Below, one piece after another: positions 52,937 through 62,430 of a stretch of 64,000 nucleotides of DNA (positions are counted from its first letter, which is position 1; every line of letters starts with the position of its first letter). This DNA is from Algoriphagus hitonicola (lineage in GTDB: Bacteria > Bacteroidota > Bacteroidia > Cytophagales > Cyclobacteriaceae). Made by a program: the position numbers and the translations under genes. The stretch lies in the NCBI RefSeq assembly GCF_900113375.1, contig NZ_FOPC01000013.1:51651-115650 (forward strand), given 5' to 3'. The notes below the pieces were generated by a model. It had not been told where the DNA came from, made no database searches, and was given only the letters and a program-made list of their open reading frames with translations.

Positions 52937-53641
52937 ATGAAAAAGCTAGTTGGAATTTTAATGATTGGACTGATGGCAATGACTCCGCTAAACGAGGAAG
53001 CTATCACCGGTACTATTGAAGGATTTGATAAACTTCCAGAAATGAAGTTGGGTTTGTTTACGCTGGGAGCGGATTTCCCCATTGAGATCGGAACGGTGAA
53101 CAAGGGAGGGGATTTTTCGATAGATCTGGCTCAGGCAACATTGCCCGCAGACATGGCTGAGGAGGATATGGCGGTATTTTTTGGCGGACTAAATACTGCT
53201 TTTGATGGGGCATTTTCCAAAGATGATTTTGGTTTGTTGGCAGATGTCATTGCCTTAAGAAACCCCTATATTTCCATCATGGCCAGTAAAAACCGCTGGG
53301 CTGGAAATGTATTTCCGGTGACCAGTGAGGAAGTAAAAAATTGGCTTGAAGATTCGGCTTACAATAATGCGGTGATCGGATCTTATTTGAATATCGTTTA
53401 CGTGGAAGAACCAGTCACCCTTGATTATTCCACCTCCGCAACCATGCCTTACGAGGGAGAGAATATTCTTCAAGAGTATCAGTTTAAACTGACTTTGGAG
53501 CCGGGTTTTAATTGGGTGCAATACGATATCGAGGAAGTGTTTGAAACTGATCCTATGATCAGGGGATCATTCCCTTCCAAAACCACTATTCGGAATATGG
53601 ATGACTCAAGTCAGTTTCGCTGGATCGGGAAGTTTTTTTAA
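52937..53641 (+). CDS. Exported protein of unknown function
   Basis: 234 residues with a short signal peptide (MKKLVGILMIGLMAMTPLNE). The mature protein is acidic and mostly beta, for example ITGTIEGFDKLPEMKLGLF, FPIEIGTVNKGGDFSIDLAQ, LKLTLEPGFNWVQYDIEEVF-like segment, and ends RWIGKFF. No domain is recognised. It follows the vWA lipoprotein by 19 bases and precedes the first hydrolase by 21, within the same presumed operon. Confidence 0.75.
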   Translation: MKKLVGILMIGLMAMTPLNEEAITGTIEGFDKLPEMKLGLFTLGADFPIEIGTVNKGGDFSIDLAQATLPADMAEEDMAVFFGGLNTAFDGAFSKDDFGLLADVIALRNPYISIMASKNRWAGNVFPVTSEEVKNWLEDSAYNNAVIGSYLNIVYVEEPVTLDYSTSATMPYEGENILQEYQFKLTLEPGFNWVQYDIEEVFETDPMIRGSFPSKTTIRNMDDSSQFRWIGKFF

Positions 53642-53662
53642 ACCATTTAACTAACTGGAACA

Positions 53663-55543
53663 ATGAAAAAGTCACTTTTAATAAGCGGAATCCTAGCATT
53701 ATTCTTCTCAATTCATCACCTAGCTAATTCCCAGGCCCATTTTAACAGAAATATTCCTAGCGAAGCACATACCCAAATAGGAAAGCTGATTTCAGGTGGG
53801 ATTAATACAGTGGGATTTGCTCCCAATGGGGGATGGGTAGTCGCTACCCAAGATGGTAAAAGTTTCTCCAGAAACATCCCTGATGAATGCTATGAGAAGA
53901 TACAAGAATTTCAGAAACTTGGTCATATAATAAAGCATGTAGCTTTTCCGCCAAAGGGGGGGAATAGTTGGATAATTGTGACCGATAAAACTACATTTTC
54001 TAGAAATATTCCCGATGAAGCTCATAAACAAATCCAAAGTCTTCAAAAACGAGGAAAAAAAATCAGAAAAGTAGTATTTCCTCCTTCTGCACGGACAGAA
54101 AATTCTTGGGTAATTCTGGCAGAAGATGGGACTTTTTTTGCGCGCAATATTGATGATGAATGCTATCAGATTTTAACTAACCTTTCTCAATCTCCTTTAC
54201 CGGGAAAACCTGCCTCACGCAAAATTCATCATCTAGAATTTACCCCTTCTGGAGGATGGCTGGTGATTGCAGATGATTACCATTTTGCCCGTAATATTGA
54301 TAATGAGGCATTTAAACGAATGAATACGATGCGTGGGAATAAGGAGCGTCTCGATTTGGTCATGTTTACTCCTACAGGAGGATGGTCGGTCATTTCGAAT
54401 GGAAGGATCAATCAAATCCCTTCAGATCCCATAAGGAATTTTGAAAATTCAGTGAGTCCAGATATATGGAAAAAAATGAGGGAGCTAAATGTTCCTGGGG
54501 TAAGTATTGCGGTGGTGATGAATAACGAGATTGTTTGGTCAACCGGCTACGGATTCTTGAAAAACGGAGACAAAACGAATGCGGTGCATCCTGAATCCAT
54601 GTTTCAAGCGGCTTCTGTGAGTAAAGTAGTAGCGGCTTTAGGCGGAGTAAAATTAACTGAGGATTTTTCAATCGAGCTGGATGAAGATATTCAAGATTCA
54701 TTCACCAATTATCAAGTACCGGTTAACAGTGGTTTGAAAAATTTTACAGCAGATGACATTACCATAGAAGGAATTTTGAATCACAGAAGTGGGATTGACG
54801 GCGCTGGCGTCTCTTTACCTGGAATTCGTGTTTTTGATCCTTTACAGGGTGGCGGATATTCAGGATATGGCCAAAACATTCCAGCATCTAGACTTCCAAA
54901 TTTGACCCAAATTTTAAAAGGGGATAATCCCGCGAATAGCGAAAAAATAACGATTGCCTACCAAGCAGATACTGCGAGAAGGGATTATTATTCAGGACCT
55001 GGTTTTACAGTCTTACAAAAATTAACCACTGACCTTAATCGGAGCCCATATGAACGATGGATGAAGTCAACTATCTTAAATCCAATGGGCATGCAAAAAA
55101 GTGCCTTTACGGTATCTCCAGAAACTACATACAAACCTGAAGAACTTACTTGGGGATATAGAAATGAAAATGTGCGAAACCGCTATCCTGAATATGCCGC
55201 TGCGGGCCTTTATACCAATGCCAATGAACTGGCTAATCTTTTAATAACGATCAATAATGGTGGGGTTTATAAAGGAAGATCTGTCATTACCAAGGAGCAT
55301 GCCTTAAAAATACAAGATGGGCTTGGTACTAACACAAGTGATCCAAGTATAAATGCACAAAACGATTATTACTGCCATGGTGGAGTTAATAATGGGTACC
55401 GAAGTTTTATTATCGGTTTCCCTACTATCAATGATCGAGACCGAAGGATTTCCAGTGCAGGTATTGTGGTCTTAACTAATGGAAGTAATACGGATTTTCG
55501 CTATGAGCTAGCCAATGCAATTATCGACGCATACGGCTGGTAA
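53663..55543 (+). CDS. Class-C beta-lactamase-fold hydrolase with N-terminal RNIPDE repeats
   Basis: 626-residue exported protein (signal peptide ending HHLANSQA). Residues 25-260 contain five repeats of about 45 residues with the phrases FNRNIPSEAH, FSRNIPDECYEKI, FSRNIPDEAHKQI, FARNIDDECYQIL and FARNIDNEAFKRM, each preceded by a GGWVV-like strand. The serine hydrolase domain (about 280-626) has S318-V-S-K321, Y443-S-G and H572-G-G, the SxxK/Yxx/HxG set of class-C beta-lactamases, DD-peptidases and esterases. It may cut peptidoglycan, esters or peptides; beta-lactam resistance cannot be claimed. Another hydrolase of the same fold follows. Confidence 0.85.
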   Translation: MKKSLLISGILALFFSIHHLANSQAHFNRNIPSEAHTQIGKLISGGINTVGFAPNGGWVVATQDGKSFSRNIPDECYEKIQEFQKLGHIIKHVAFPPKGGNSWIIVTDKTTFSRNIPDEAHKQIQSLQKRGKKIRKVVFPPSARTENSWVILAEDGTFFARNIDDECYQILTNLSQSPLPGKPASRKIHHLEFTPSGGWLVIADDYHFARNIDNEAFKRMNTMRGNKERLDLVMFTPTGGWSVISNGRINQIPSDPIRNFENSVSPDIWKKMRELNVPGVSIAVVMNNEIVWSTGYGFLKNGDKTNAVHPESMFQAASVSKVVAALGGVKLTEDFSIELDEDIQDSFTNYQVPVNSGLKNFTADDITIEGILNHRSGIDGAGVSLPGIRVFDPLQGGGYSGYGQNIPASRLPNLTQILKGDNPANSEKITIAYQADTARRDYYSGPGFTVLQKLTTDLNRSPYERWMKSTILNPMGMQKSAFTVSPETTYKPEELTWGYRNENVRNRYPEYAAAGLYTNANELANLLITINNGGVYKGRSVITKEHALKIQDGLGTNTSDPSINAQNDYYCHGGVNNGYRSFIIGFPTINDRDRRISSAGIVVLTNGSNTDFRYELANAIIDAYGW

Positions 55544-55573
55544 TATTTTAACCAATTTTTAACTGAAGTAATC

Positions 55574-55669
55574 ATGAAATCGAGCACAACGCAAGCGACA
55601 CACAGGAGGATGATTGTAAAATGTGCGAGATTCCATCTGACCTCTAAAAAACAAATTATAATCAGATGA
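55574..55669 (+). CDS. Possible 31-residue basic peptide between the hydrolase genes
   Basis: A short open frame starts ATG 55574 (MKSSTTQATHRRMIVKCARF) and ends in an ATGA overlap with the next gene. It contains nine Lys/Arg and lies in the only sizeable gap (122 bases) of the operon. An AGGAGG sequence lies inside it before the internal ATGATTG, a rare thing in this window. It might be a real small protein or a leader that couples translation; chance cannot be excluded. Confidence 0.3.
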   Translation: MKSSTTQATHRRMIVKCARFHLTSKKQIIIR

Positions 55670-57594
55670 AAAATACTATCAAAAATCTGTTGGATTGGAA
55701 TCGAACTATCCTTTCGGTAAAATTTCTTCCAATTCTTATCCTCATTCTTGTTCCTTCTTTGATCGATTCAACGAAGGATTCTAGTTCTGAGGAACAAACC
55801 ACAGCTGCCATAGATCGCATTATAGAAGAGGAAATGATCTATGGGAACTTGGTAGGTGTAGCAGTTGCCGTGGTGCAAAATGGACGTACGATTCATCAAA
55901 GAACCTATGGCCATAAAGATGTAGAAAGCCGTACTCCTTTTCGGAACACAGACTTATTTCGGTGGGCTTCCATTTCAAAAGTTTTGACAGCAGTAGCTAT
56001 TCATAAATTGGTCGAAGAGGGGAGAATAGATCTCAATGACCGAGTTTCAGATCTGGTCGATTATTGGCCGACAAGAAGTAATAAAAACTTGATCACCGTA
56101 GAGCATCTTTTGTCTCATAGAAGTGGAATAAGACACTATCAACTATATAATAGGAATAATTATACTGGAGATGCGGATGAAGCATATGATGCAGAAGAGG
56201 GTGTGGATGTGTTTAGTTCTGGTTCTTTGGCCTTTACACCAGGGACAGATCATCGGTATTCCACATTTGGTACCAGTTTATTAGGTGCTGTAATTGATGA
56301 GCAGGGAGGCGGTTTTGACTCTTACATTAATACCAATATTAAAGATAAACTGGGAATGAGATCTCTCACCTATAATTCTAATCGTCAAATGACCGGGTAC
56401 AATAAATTCTGTGATGATATGCTGACCTTAACAGATGGGAGTGATGTCATTTGGAAAGTTCCCGGCGGTGGCTTTTTATCCACAATAGATGATTTAAGAA
56501 AATTCATGGTTGGTTTAATGAACGATGACCTTTTAGACAATACAGAAGATCTTTGGACAAGAACGTTTACAGATAATGAAAACTATTCGTTAGGATTAAG
56601 GCGAGTTCAATTAGGTTCTGAATTATTTGTAGAACATGGGGGCGCCCACGCAGATATGCGAACCAAAATGATTTTTAGCACCGAAGCTGATAATGGGATC
56701 GCCATTGCCGTGAATGGGGGCGCTTATGCTACTCGAACTAGAGATAATATTATCAGAAGGATCTTTAGGGCTACCGGAATTAGTAACCGGGCCTTTGACG
56801 CTGAACCCTATCATTTTTCAGATATAGATAATAGGAATACCAACAATCCATGTAATGAATCGAATGTCGCAGTGTGGCACCTTGGAGATCAGAATACTAT
56901 TTTAAGGAGAGGATATAGTACCAACTCATTTGGTGATGAATGGAGATTGCTCAGAGATGCGGGATATGTCTGCGTGGACTTTGAAACCTACATGCATAAT
57001 GATAAACGAGTTTGGGATGGGATTTTCAAAAAGCAGCGGGGGGGACAAGCGATGTGGCGAAATTTTGATTCCGATGGATTCAATCAGAAATGGCAGGAGA
57101 TGAGTAAACAAGGGTATCGATTGATAGATTTGGAAACCTACATGGAAGGTTCAAAAAGACTCTATGCAGGATTATTTTTACCGGGTAATGGAAAGTATGC
57201 CCTATATCGCGGATTTTCTCCTGATGAATTTGGCAAAAAGAGGGAAGAATTGGGAAATGATGGATTTAAATTAATTGATATCGAAGTTTATTATTTAAAT
57301 GGCCAACAAAAATGGTGTGGTGTATGGGTGGAAGGAAAAGATGGATTACTTAACAGGAACTATGAATTATCAGCGTTTCAGAAATTGGTTTCCGCTCGAA
57401 TAAAGGACGGTTGGAATCTCATGGATGTTGAAACATATATGGATGGGCGAACTAGAAAATGGGCTGGAATTTGGGATAAAACAAATCTTAGACAAGAGGT
57501 AAATTATCGAGTTCAGCATGATTCCCTTTTATCTGTAGATTTAAACAGAAAAATTAATGATCGAATGGTTTTAACTGATTTCCAGCGATATTAA
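55666..57594 (+). CDS. Class-C beta-lactamase-fold hydrolase with C-terminal polyglycine-hydrolase-like repeats
   Basis: 642-residue exported protein with a hydrophobic N-terminal segment (LSVKFLPILILILVPSLIDS). The hydrolase domain (about 45-375) has S102-I-S-K105, Y198-S-T and H324-G-G. The C-terminal part (about 405-615) has four repeats of about 50 residues of the form GYxxxDxExYMxxxxRxWxGIW, for example GYRLIDLETYMEGSKRLYAG and GWNLMDVETYMDGRTRKWAG. Such repeats, together with this hydrolase fold, are known from fungal polyglycine hydrolases, where they are N-terminal. The substrate here is unknown; a peptide bond or peptidoglycan is plausible. Confidence 0.85.
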   Translation: MKNTIKNLLDWNRTILSVKFLPILILILVPSLIDSTKDSSSEEQTTAAIDRIIEEEMIYGNLVGVAVAVVQNGRTIHQRTYGHKDVESRTPFRNTDLFRWASISKVLTAVAIHKLVEEGRIDLNDRVSDLVDYWPTRSNKNLITVEHLLSHRSGIRHYQLYNRNNYTGDADEAYDAEEGVDVFSSGSLAFTPGTDHRYSTFGTSLLGAVIDEQGGGFDSYINTNIKDKLGMRSLTYNSNRQMTGYNKFCDDMLTLTDGSDVIWKVPGGGFLSTIDDLRKFMVGLMNDDLLDNTEDLWTRTFTDNENYSLGLRRVQLGSELFVEHGGAHADMRTKMIFSTEADNGIAIAVNGGAYATRTRDNIIRRIFRATGISNRAFDAEPYHFSDIDNRNTNNPCNESNVAVWHLGDQNTILRRGYSTNSFGDEWRLLRDAGYVCVDFETYMHNDKRVWDGIFKKQRGGQAMWRNFDSDGFNQKWQEMSKQGYRLIDLETYMEGSKRLYAGLFLPGNGKYALYRGFSPDEFGKKREELGNDGFKLIDIEVYYLNGQQKWCGVWVEGKDGLLNRNYELSAFQKLVSARIKDGWNLMDVETYMDGRTRKWAGIWDKTNLRQEVNYRVQHDSLLSVDLNRKINDRMVLTDFQRY

Positions 57595-57595
57595 T

Positions 57596-58186
57596 ATGAA
57601 AACTAAGCCCAATAGCACTTTCTGGAGTCTATTCCTATTAGTTCCTCTCCTGGTATTCTCTTGCGCAGAACGATCCGATGATTCGGATGAGTTTACTGAA
57701 AATGAAAGTAAAGTTCAATTAACAGTAAATGAAAATTACCCTTACTATATCCGTGCAAAAGTAGATGGGCAAATGCGAGAGTTCAACAATCCCGATATGC
57801 TCTATATCATGGTGGGGAGTTATATCCCCGGAATCTTTGAGGCAAGTATTGTTGGTGGTGCAGTCAATGAGGACGATAATGGAAGCTCTGAAGGATTTAC
57901 TATCGCCATCAAAGACGAGGAAGAAATTCGGGTGGGTAGCTATGATTTCTTAGAGCCTTTCGAATCTACTGGATACGGACTTCGAGGGGCCAGTTTAGGT
58001 TATTTTACACAAAGCAATAGCAAAACCTATGTTTCCGATGTAGATGAAGAAGACCCGACCTTTGAATTAACTGAGCTTACTGAAAAAGAGGCAAAAGGAA
58101 CTTTCTCAGGTCGGGTATATGATATAATTACCAAAGAATCAGTGATGATCACCGAAGGGGAATTTTATCTGGAGCGGATAAATTGA
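57596..58186 (+). CDS. Lipoprotein of unknown function
   Basis: 196 residues with signal peptide MKTKPNSTFWSLFLLVPLL and lipobox VFSC. An acidic linker (AERSDDSDEFTENES) leads to a beta-rich domain: YYIRAKVDGQMREFNNPD, TIAIKDEEEIRVGSYDF, and the C-terminal GTFSGRVYDIITKES then ITEGEFYLERIN. Similar endings are common in small Bacteroidota lipoproteins of unknown role. It starts one base after the hydrolase stop and is the last gene of the operon; no clear terminator was seen in the 53 bases before the convergent regulator gene. Confidence 0.78.
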   Translation: MKTKPNSTFWSLFLLVPLLVFSCAERSDDSDEFTENESKVQLTVNENYPYYIRAKVDGQMREFNNPDMLYIMVGSYIPGIFEASIVGGAVNEDDNGSSEGFTIAIKDEEEIRVGSYDFLEPFESTGYGLRGASLGYFTQSNSKTYVSDVDEEDPTFELTELTEKEAKGTFSGRVYDIITKESVMITEGEFYLERIN

Positions 58187-58239
58187 GGCATTAGGAACGC
58201 CGTGATTTTCCTTAGGGTATTCGTAAAAATAGAAGGGTA

Positions 58240-61200
58240 TTATTTCGAATTTTTCCTTTTCAATTTAAACTCTGAGGGTGTGACTTGATAGATCTCCTTA
58301 AACCATTTATTGAAATGAGAAGGAGAGCTAAAACCTACGGAATAAGCAATTTCAGCTACCGTGTCATCTGTTTTCTCTAGCTTTTGAAGTGCTTTGCGTA
58401 AGCGTTGATCTCGAATGAAAGCTGTAGTTGAAAGACCGGTTAGGGCGGTCAGTTTTCGGTGAAGCTGCATTCGGCTCATGCCCAGCTTTCTACTAAAATC
58501 ATCTACTGAAAAATTTGAATCTAGGAGGTCCGAATCTACGATTTCCTGGACTTTTTGTAGAAAGCGTTCGTCTGTTGTACTGACTGCGATCTCACTGGGT
58601 AAAATTTCATTTTTTCCTGAATATCGGACTCTGAGATTGTTCCTCAGCTCAATCAATTTTCCCATTCTCAATAGCAATTTACGAGTGGAAAATGGCTTGA
58701 TCATGTAATCGTCAGCTCCGACTTCAAGTCCTTTTAATATTTGCTCTTCTTCTGATTTTGCAGTTAAAAGGATGATTGGTATATGTGAGGTTTTTTCATC
58801 TGATTTCAAGGTTTTACAAAGCTCAAGACCATCCAATTCTGGCATCATTACATCTGAAATGATCAAATCAGGAATTTTTTGAAAAGCGAGGTATATACCT
58901 TCTTTCCCATTTTTTGCAGACAGAAGGTTGAAATGTTCCTCTAGATCATTTTCAAGAAACATTCTAACATCCTCGTTGTCTTCAACTATAAGCACTAAAG
59001 GAGTGTCTACTCCTTTGTGTCCAGAATTTAATCGGGTGTTGATTTTCAGGCTTTCTGTAGGCTCTTCAATGACATCTTTTGGAGAAAAAGAGAATTTATC
59101 GATTGGTAGATGAATTTCCACTTCAAAGATTTCCGGGTCGTCCAAATTCAATTTTAAACTTCCTTGATGTAGTTCTGTGAGATCCTTGACCATGGGAAGT
59201 CCTATTCCGAAACCTTCTGATTTTTGATCAGGTTTATAGAATTTGTCAAAAAATTGATCTTTTTCTTCTTGACTATATTTTCGTGAACTGAGATTTCTGA
59301 GAATAATTATCGCTTGATTTTCAATGATTTTTGATTCCAAATCAATTACTGTATTCGGTTTTCCATATTTAATTGCATTTTGAATCAGATTACCTACAAT
59401 TTTTTCCACCTTATCCGAATCAAACCATATTTCAGTCATCAGAGGAATCGAAGGGTTAAATTTCATCCCTTTTTCCGAGGCGAGATAAAAGAAATTCATA
59501 ACCATAGTCTGTAGCAGCAGCCCCAAATTTCCTTTTTGGATTTTCAAATTAAGCCTGCCTGTTTTGATTTTACTTGCTTCAAGCAATTGATCCACTAGAT
59601 TAAGTAAGCGTGCAGAGTTTTGCTTGATTAGGTTGAGCTGGGACTTAATGACAGGGTTTTCGGATTCTTTTATCAGACGTTGTACTGGGCCCATGATTAA
59701 GGTTAGGGGTGTTCGGAATTCGTGTGATACATTGGTGAAAAAATTGGTTTTGAACTCGTCGATTTCCAATAATCGTTTGGTTTCTTCCTCTTTCAGCTTC
59801 AATTCGTATTGTATTTTCCATCGCCATCTCAGGTAATTGAAAATCCCATAAATCCCGATTAAGAAAATAAAAAAGTAGAATAATTTGGCCCAAAGGTTAT
59901 AATACCAAGGAGGCAAGATTGTGAAACTTAACCCTACCGGTTTCTCACTCCAGATATTGTCATAATTACTTGATTTAGCCCAAAAGGTATAGTTTCCCGC
60001 TGGTAAATTGGTGTATCGGGCTTGATTGTTTGTTTCGTTGACGATCCAGTCCATATCATAACCTTCTAATTTGTATTGATACTGATTCTTGTCAGGGGAT
60101 GAAAAAACCATACTTGCCATTGAAAATGTGAGGGTGTTTTGATGGTGACTTAGTTTTAAAAATTCAGTTAATGGAAGTGTCGTGTCAAAAGTATTTAGTT
60201 TAGTTATTACAGTTTTTGGTGGAGTATGATTTAGTGATATATCTTCTGCATGAAACCAATAGTAGCCTTCCAGACTTCCAAAATATAAAGTTCCGCTGGG
60301 ATGTTGAAAATAGGCACCGGTATTGAATTCGGTAGCTAGACCATCGTAGTTGGTATAATTGGTAATAGTGAATCCTGATTTCGATTTTTGTATTTGAGAT
60401 ATTCCTTTATTGGAGCTCAACCAGAGATCTCCGTTTTCGTCGGGGAGGATTCCATAAATTACATCATTTGCTAGGCCATTATTAGAGGTGAAAAATTCAA
60501 ACTCTTCTGACTCGAGATTCATTCTATTGACTCCTGCGCCATTGGTCCCTATCCATAAGTGATTATCTGGAGAAAGATATAGGGATTTGATACCATTGCT
60601 GCTGATCGACTTCGGATTAGACTCATCTGCCAAATAGCGCTTAAATTTTCCGGTTTTTAAATTCAGGTGGGCTATTCCACGGTTTTCGGTACCTATCCAA
60701 AACTCATCATGAGAAGCTTGAATGATGGTTCTTATATTGTTGTCGGGGATACTTTGATCGTTACTGGGATCATGGATAAATTGTTTTTTCACCCCTTCTT
60801 TGGGGTCAAACCAAATCAAACCGTCATTTCGAGTACAAAGCCAAAATCGATTTTGATCATCCTTAAGGATTTTCCATACAGTATTTGCAGGTAAATTTGG
60901 CAGACTTTCCTGATCAAAATGGGTAAAGGTTCCAGTTCTATGATCTAAAATACTCAAGCCTTCATCTTGGTAGCCAATCCAAAGTTGATTTTCGTCACCA
61001 ATCAGACTCATAACACGGTTACTTTTTATAGATGAGTGGTTTGAATTTTGAGCTTTATAGGTTTTCCAAGCTTTGGTTTCATGATCAAACTTTGTTAATC
61101 CTTTCCCCGAAGTTCCGAGCCACACGTTTTCTCTTTTATCAACAAAAATCGATCGAATGACATCAATACTGATATTTTCTGGGAGTTGCTGATCGTGATA

Positions 61201-62220
61201 GAAATTGAATTTTTCTAAAAAAGAATCGTAAAAACTCAATCCCGCACCATCTGTTCCCATCCAAATCGTGCCTGTGTAATCCTCAAAAATACACAGGACA
61301 TCATTGTAATGAATGGAACGGGGGTTTTGCTTACTGTAAGTAAAGTTTTGAATCTGCTTCTTTTGAAGATCAATCAGAAAATTCCCTAGACCATAGGTAG
61401 CTATCCAAATTAGCCCTTTTGAGTCTTGGAATAAGTCTAAAATCATGGCATTTTCCAAACCAGTTTTTTCGATTTTCAGATAATCATGGATAGGTATGAA
61501 ATCACCCTCAACGGATTCTGCGATCCATAGTCCGTGCTTAAGTGTGCCAACAAGAATTTCCTGCTTATAGGTATGAATTGAAGTGGAGAATGATCCTAAA
61601 TTTTGGTTTTCGAATATCGATCTGGTTTGATAATCATCCTTATCAAAAATCACCACCTCTTTCCTGAACGTAATCAAGAGCTTATCATTTATTTCAGAAA
61701 TATCCACTACTTCCTTTCCTGGATCTGTCCATACGCTTTCGGCAATATTCAGTGCCTCATTCCAACGAAAGATTTGACCAGATAAAGTACCGATCCAAAT
61801 TGTTCCTAACCCATCTTCGAATAGCTGGCTTGCTGCATGGATCTCGTTGATTTGTTTGAATTCCTTTTCTCCTTTCTCTAAAAGCTCAGGAATATTTGTG
61901 TCGGGAATTATCCAAACTCGTTCTTGTCGGTCGGCTAGTACTTTTCCCAAGATGACTTGATTTTCTTGGGTGATATCATTGAATTTTTTAGGATAAATGA
62001 TGAATTCATTCCCATCGTATCTGTTAAGTCCCTCTTGTGTGGCTATCCAGAGGAAGCCTTTTGGGTCTTGCGTAATTGACACTGCACTGTTTTGTGAAAG
62101 TCCATTATTAACAGAAAGTTGGCGGAAAGAGACGTTTTCTTGGGAAAAAGCTACTTGATTATTTCCTAGTAGAAACAGGCCGCTAATTAAAATAATGAAA
62201 AAATTCGTTGAAATTGACAT
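58240..62220 (-). CDS. Hybrid two-component regulator (HTCS), second paralogue
   Basis: 1326-residue HTCS: signal peptide (MSISTNFFIILISGLFLLGN), beta-propellers (about 30-690, SQNSAVSITQDPKGFLWIAT at the first blade), Y_Y_Y domain (about 705-765), membrane helix (about 775-800), phosphoacceptor domain with SHEFRTPLTLIMGP near residue 830, ATPase domain (about 890-1035), receiver (about 1075-1190, DLIISDVMMPELDG) and AraC-type HTH (about 1228-1318). The N box is intact (NLIQNAIKYGKPN) and G2 reads FGIGLPMVKDL, but the usual DxGxG box is replaced by RNLSSRKYS. It is a paralogue of the gene at 37429, with nearly the same HTH. It flanks the exported-protein genes and could regulate them. Confidence 0.93.
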   Translation of the reverse strand: MSISTNFFIILISGLFLLGNNQVAFSQENVSFRQLSVNNGLSQNSAVSITQDPKGFLWIATQEGLNRYDGNEFIIYPKKFNDITQENQVILGKVLADRQERVWIIPDTNIPELLEKGEKEFKQINEIHAASQLFEDGLGTIWIGTLSGQIFRWNEALNIAESVWTDPGKEVVDISEINDKLLITFRKEVVIFDKDDYQTRSIFENQNLGSFSTSIHTYKQEILVGTLKHGLWIAESVEGDFIPIHDYLKIEKTGLENAMILDLFQDSKGLIWIATYGLGNFLIDLQKKQIQNFTYSKQNPRSIHYNDVLCIFEDYTGTIWMGTDGAGLSFYDSFLEKFNFYHDQQLPENISIDVIRSIFVDKRENVWLGTSGKGLTKFDHETKAWKTYKAQNSNHSSIKSNRVMSLIGDENQLWIGYQDEGLSILDHRTGTFTHFDQESLPNLPANTVWKILKDDQNRFWLCTRNDGLIWFDPKEGVKKQFIHDPSNDQSIPDNNIRTIIQASHDEFWIGTENRGIAHLNLKTGKFKRYLADESNPKSISSNGIKSLYLSPDNHLWIGTNGAGVNRMNLESEEFEFFTSNNGLANDVIYGILPDENGDLWLSSNKGISQIQKSKSGFTITNYTNYDGLATEFNTGAYFQHPSGTLYFGSLEGYYWFHAEDISLNHTPPKTVITKLNTFDTTLPLTEFLKLSHHQNTLTFSMASMVFSSPDKNQYQYKLEGYDMDWIVNETNNQARYTNLPAGNYTFWAKSSNYDNIWSEKPVGLSFTILPPWYYNLWAKLFYFFIFLIGIYGIFNYLRWRWKIQYELKLKEEETKRLLEIDEFKTNFFTNVSHEFRTPLTLIMGPVQRLIKESENPVIKSQLNLIKQNSARLLNLVDQLLEASKIKTGRLNLKIQKGNLGLLLQTMVMNFFYLASEKGMKFNPSIPLMTEIWFDSDKVEKIVGNLIQNAIKYGKPNTVIDLESKIIENQAIIILRNLSSRKYSQEEKDQFFDKFYKPDQKSEGFGIGLPMVKDLTELHQGSLKLNLDDPEIFEVEIHLPIDKFSFSPKDVIEEPTESLKINTRLNSGHKGVDTPLVLIVEDNEDVRMFLENDLEEHFNLLSAKNGKEGIYLAFQKIPDLIISDVMMPELDGLELCKTLKSDEKTSHIPIILLTAKSEEEQILKGLEVGADDYMIKPFSTRKLLLRMGKLIELRNNLRVRYSGKNEILPSEIAVSTTDERFLQKVQEIVDSDLLDSNFSVDDFSRKLGMSRMQLHRKLTALTGLSTTAFIRDQRLRKALQKLEKTDDTVAEIAYSVGFSSPSHFNKWFKEIYQVTPSEFKLKRKNSK

Positions 62221-62332
62221 TCCTTACTTTATCGTTTTGATAATTCGCTGTATTATAAGTATTTATTTTAACATATATCAATTTTAAAAACTCTAATCTA
62301 AAAAATACCATTTCAATACATGGATTTTCAAT

Positions 62333-62401
62333 TGATGTTACGTGCGGAGCAGATACTGTTACAACTGTTTTATCCAGAATGCAGAGAATAAATTAGCTTC
62401 A
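62333..62401 (+). promoter_or_regulatory. Shared direct-repeat promoter, copy B
   Basis: TGATGTTAC (62333-62341), 15 bases, TGTTACA (62357-62363), seven bases, TATCC (62371-62375), 18 bases, and TAGCTTCA (62394-62401) as -7-like box. Half-site spacing is 21 bases. It precedes the solitary lipoprotein gene at 62431. Confidence 0.8.
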
Positions 62402-62430
62402 CCAAGCACAAAGAATTTAAAATTGTGAAA

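Noticed and set aside
53663..57594. Beta-lactam resistance genes
   Set aside because: The SxxK, Tyr and HxG motifs are shared by peptidases and esterases, and both proteins have large repeat domains unlike AmpC; resistance is not supported.
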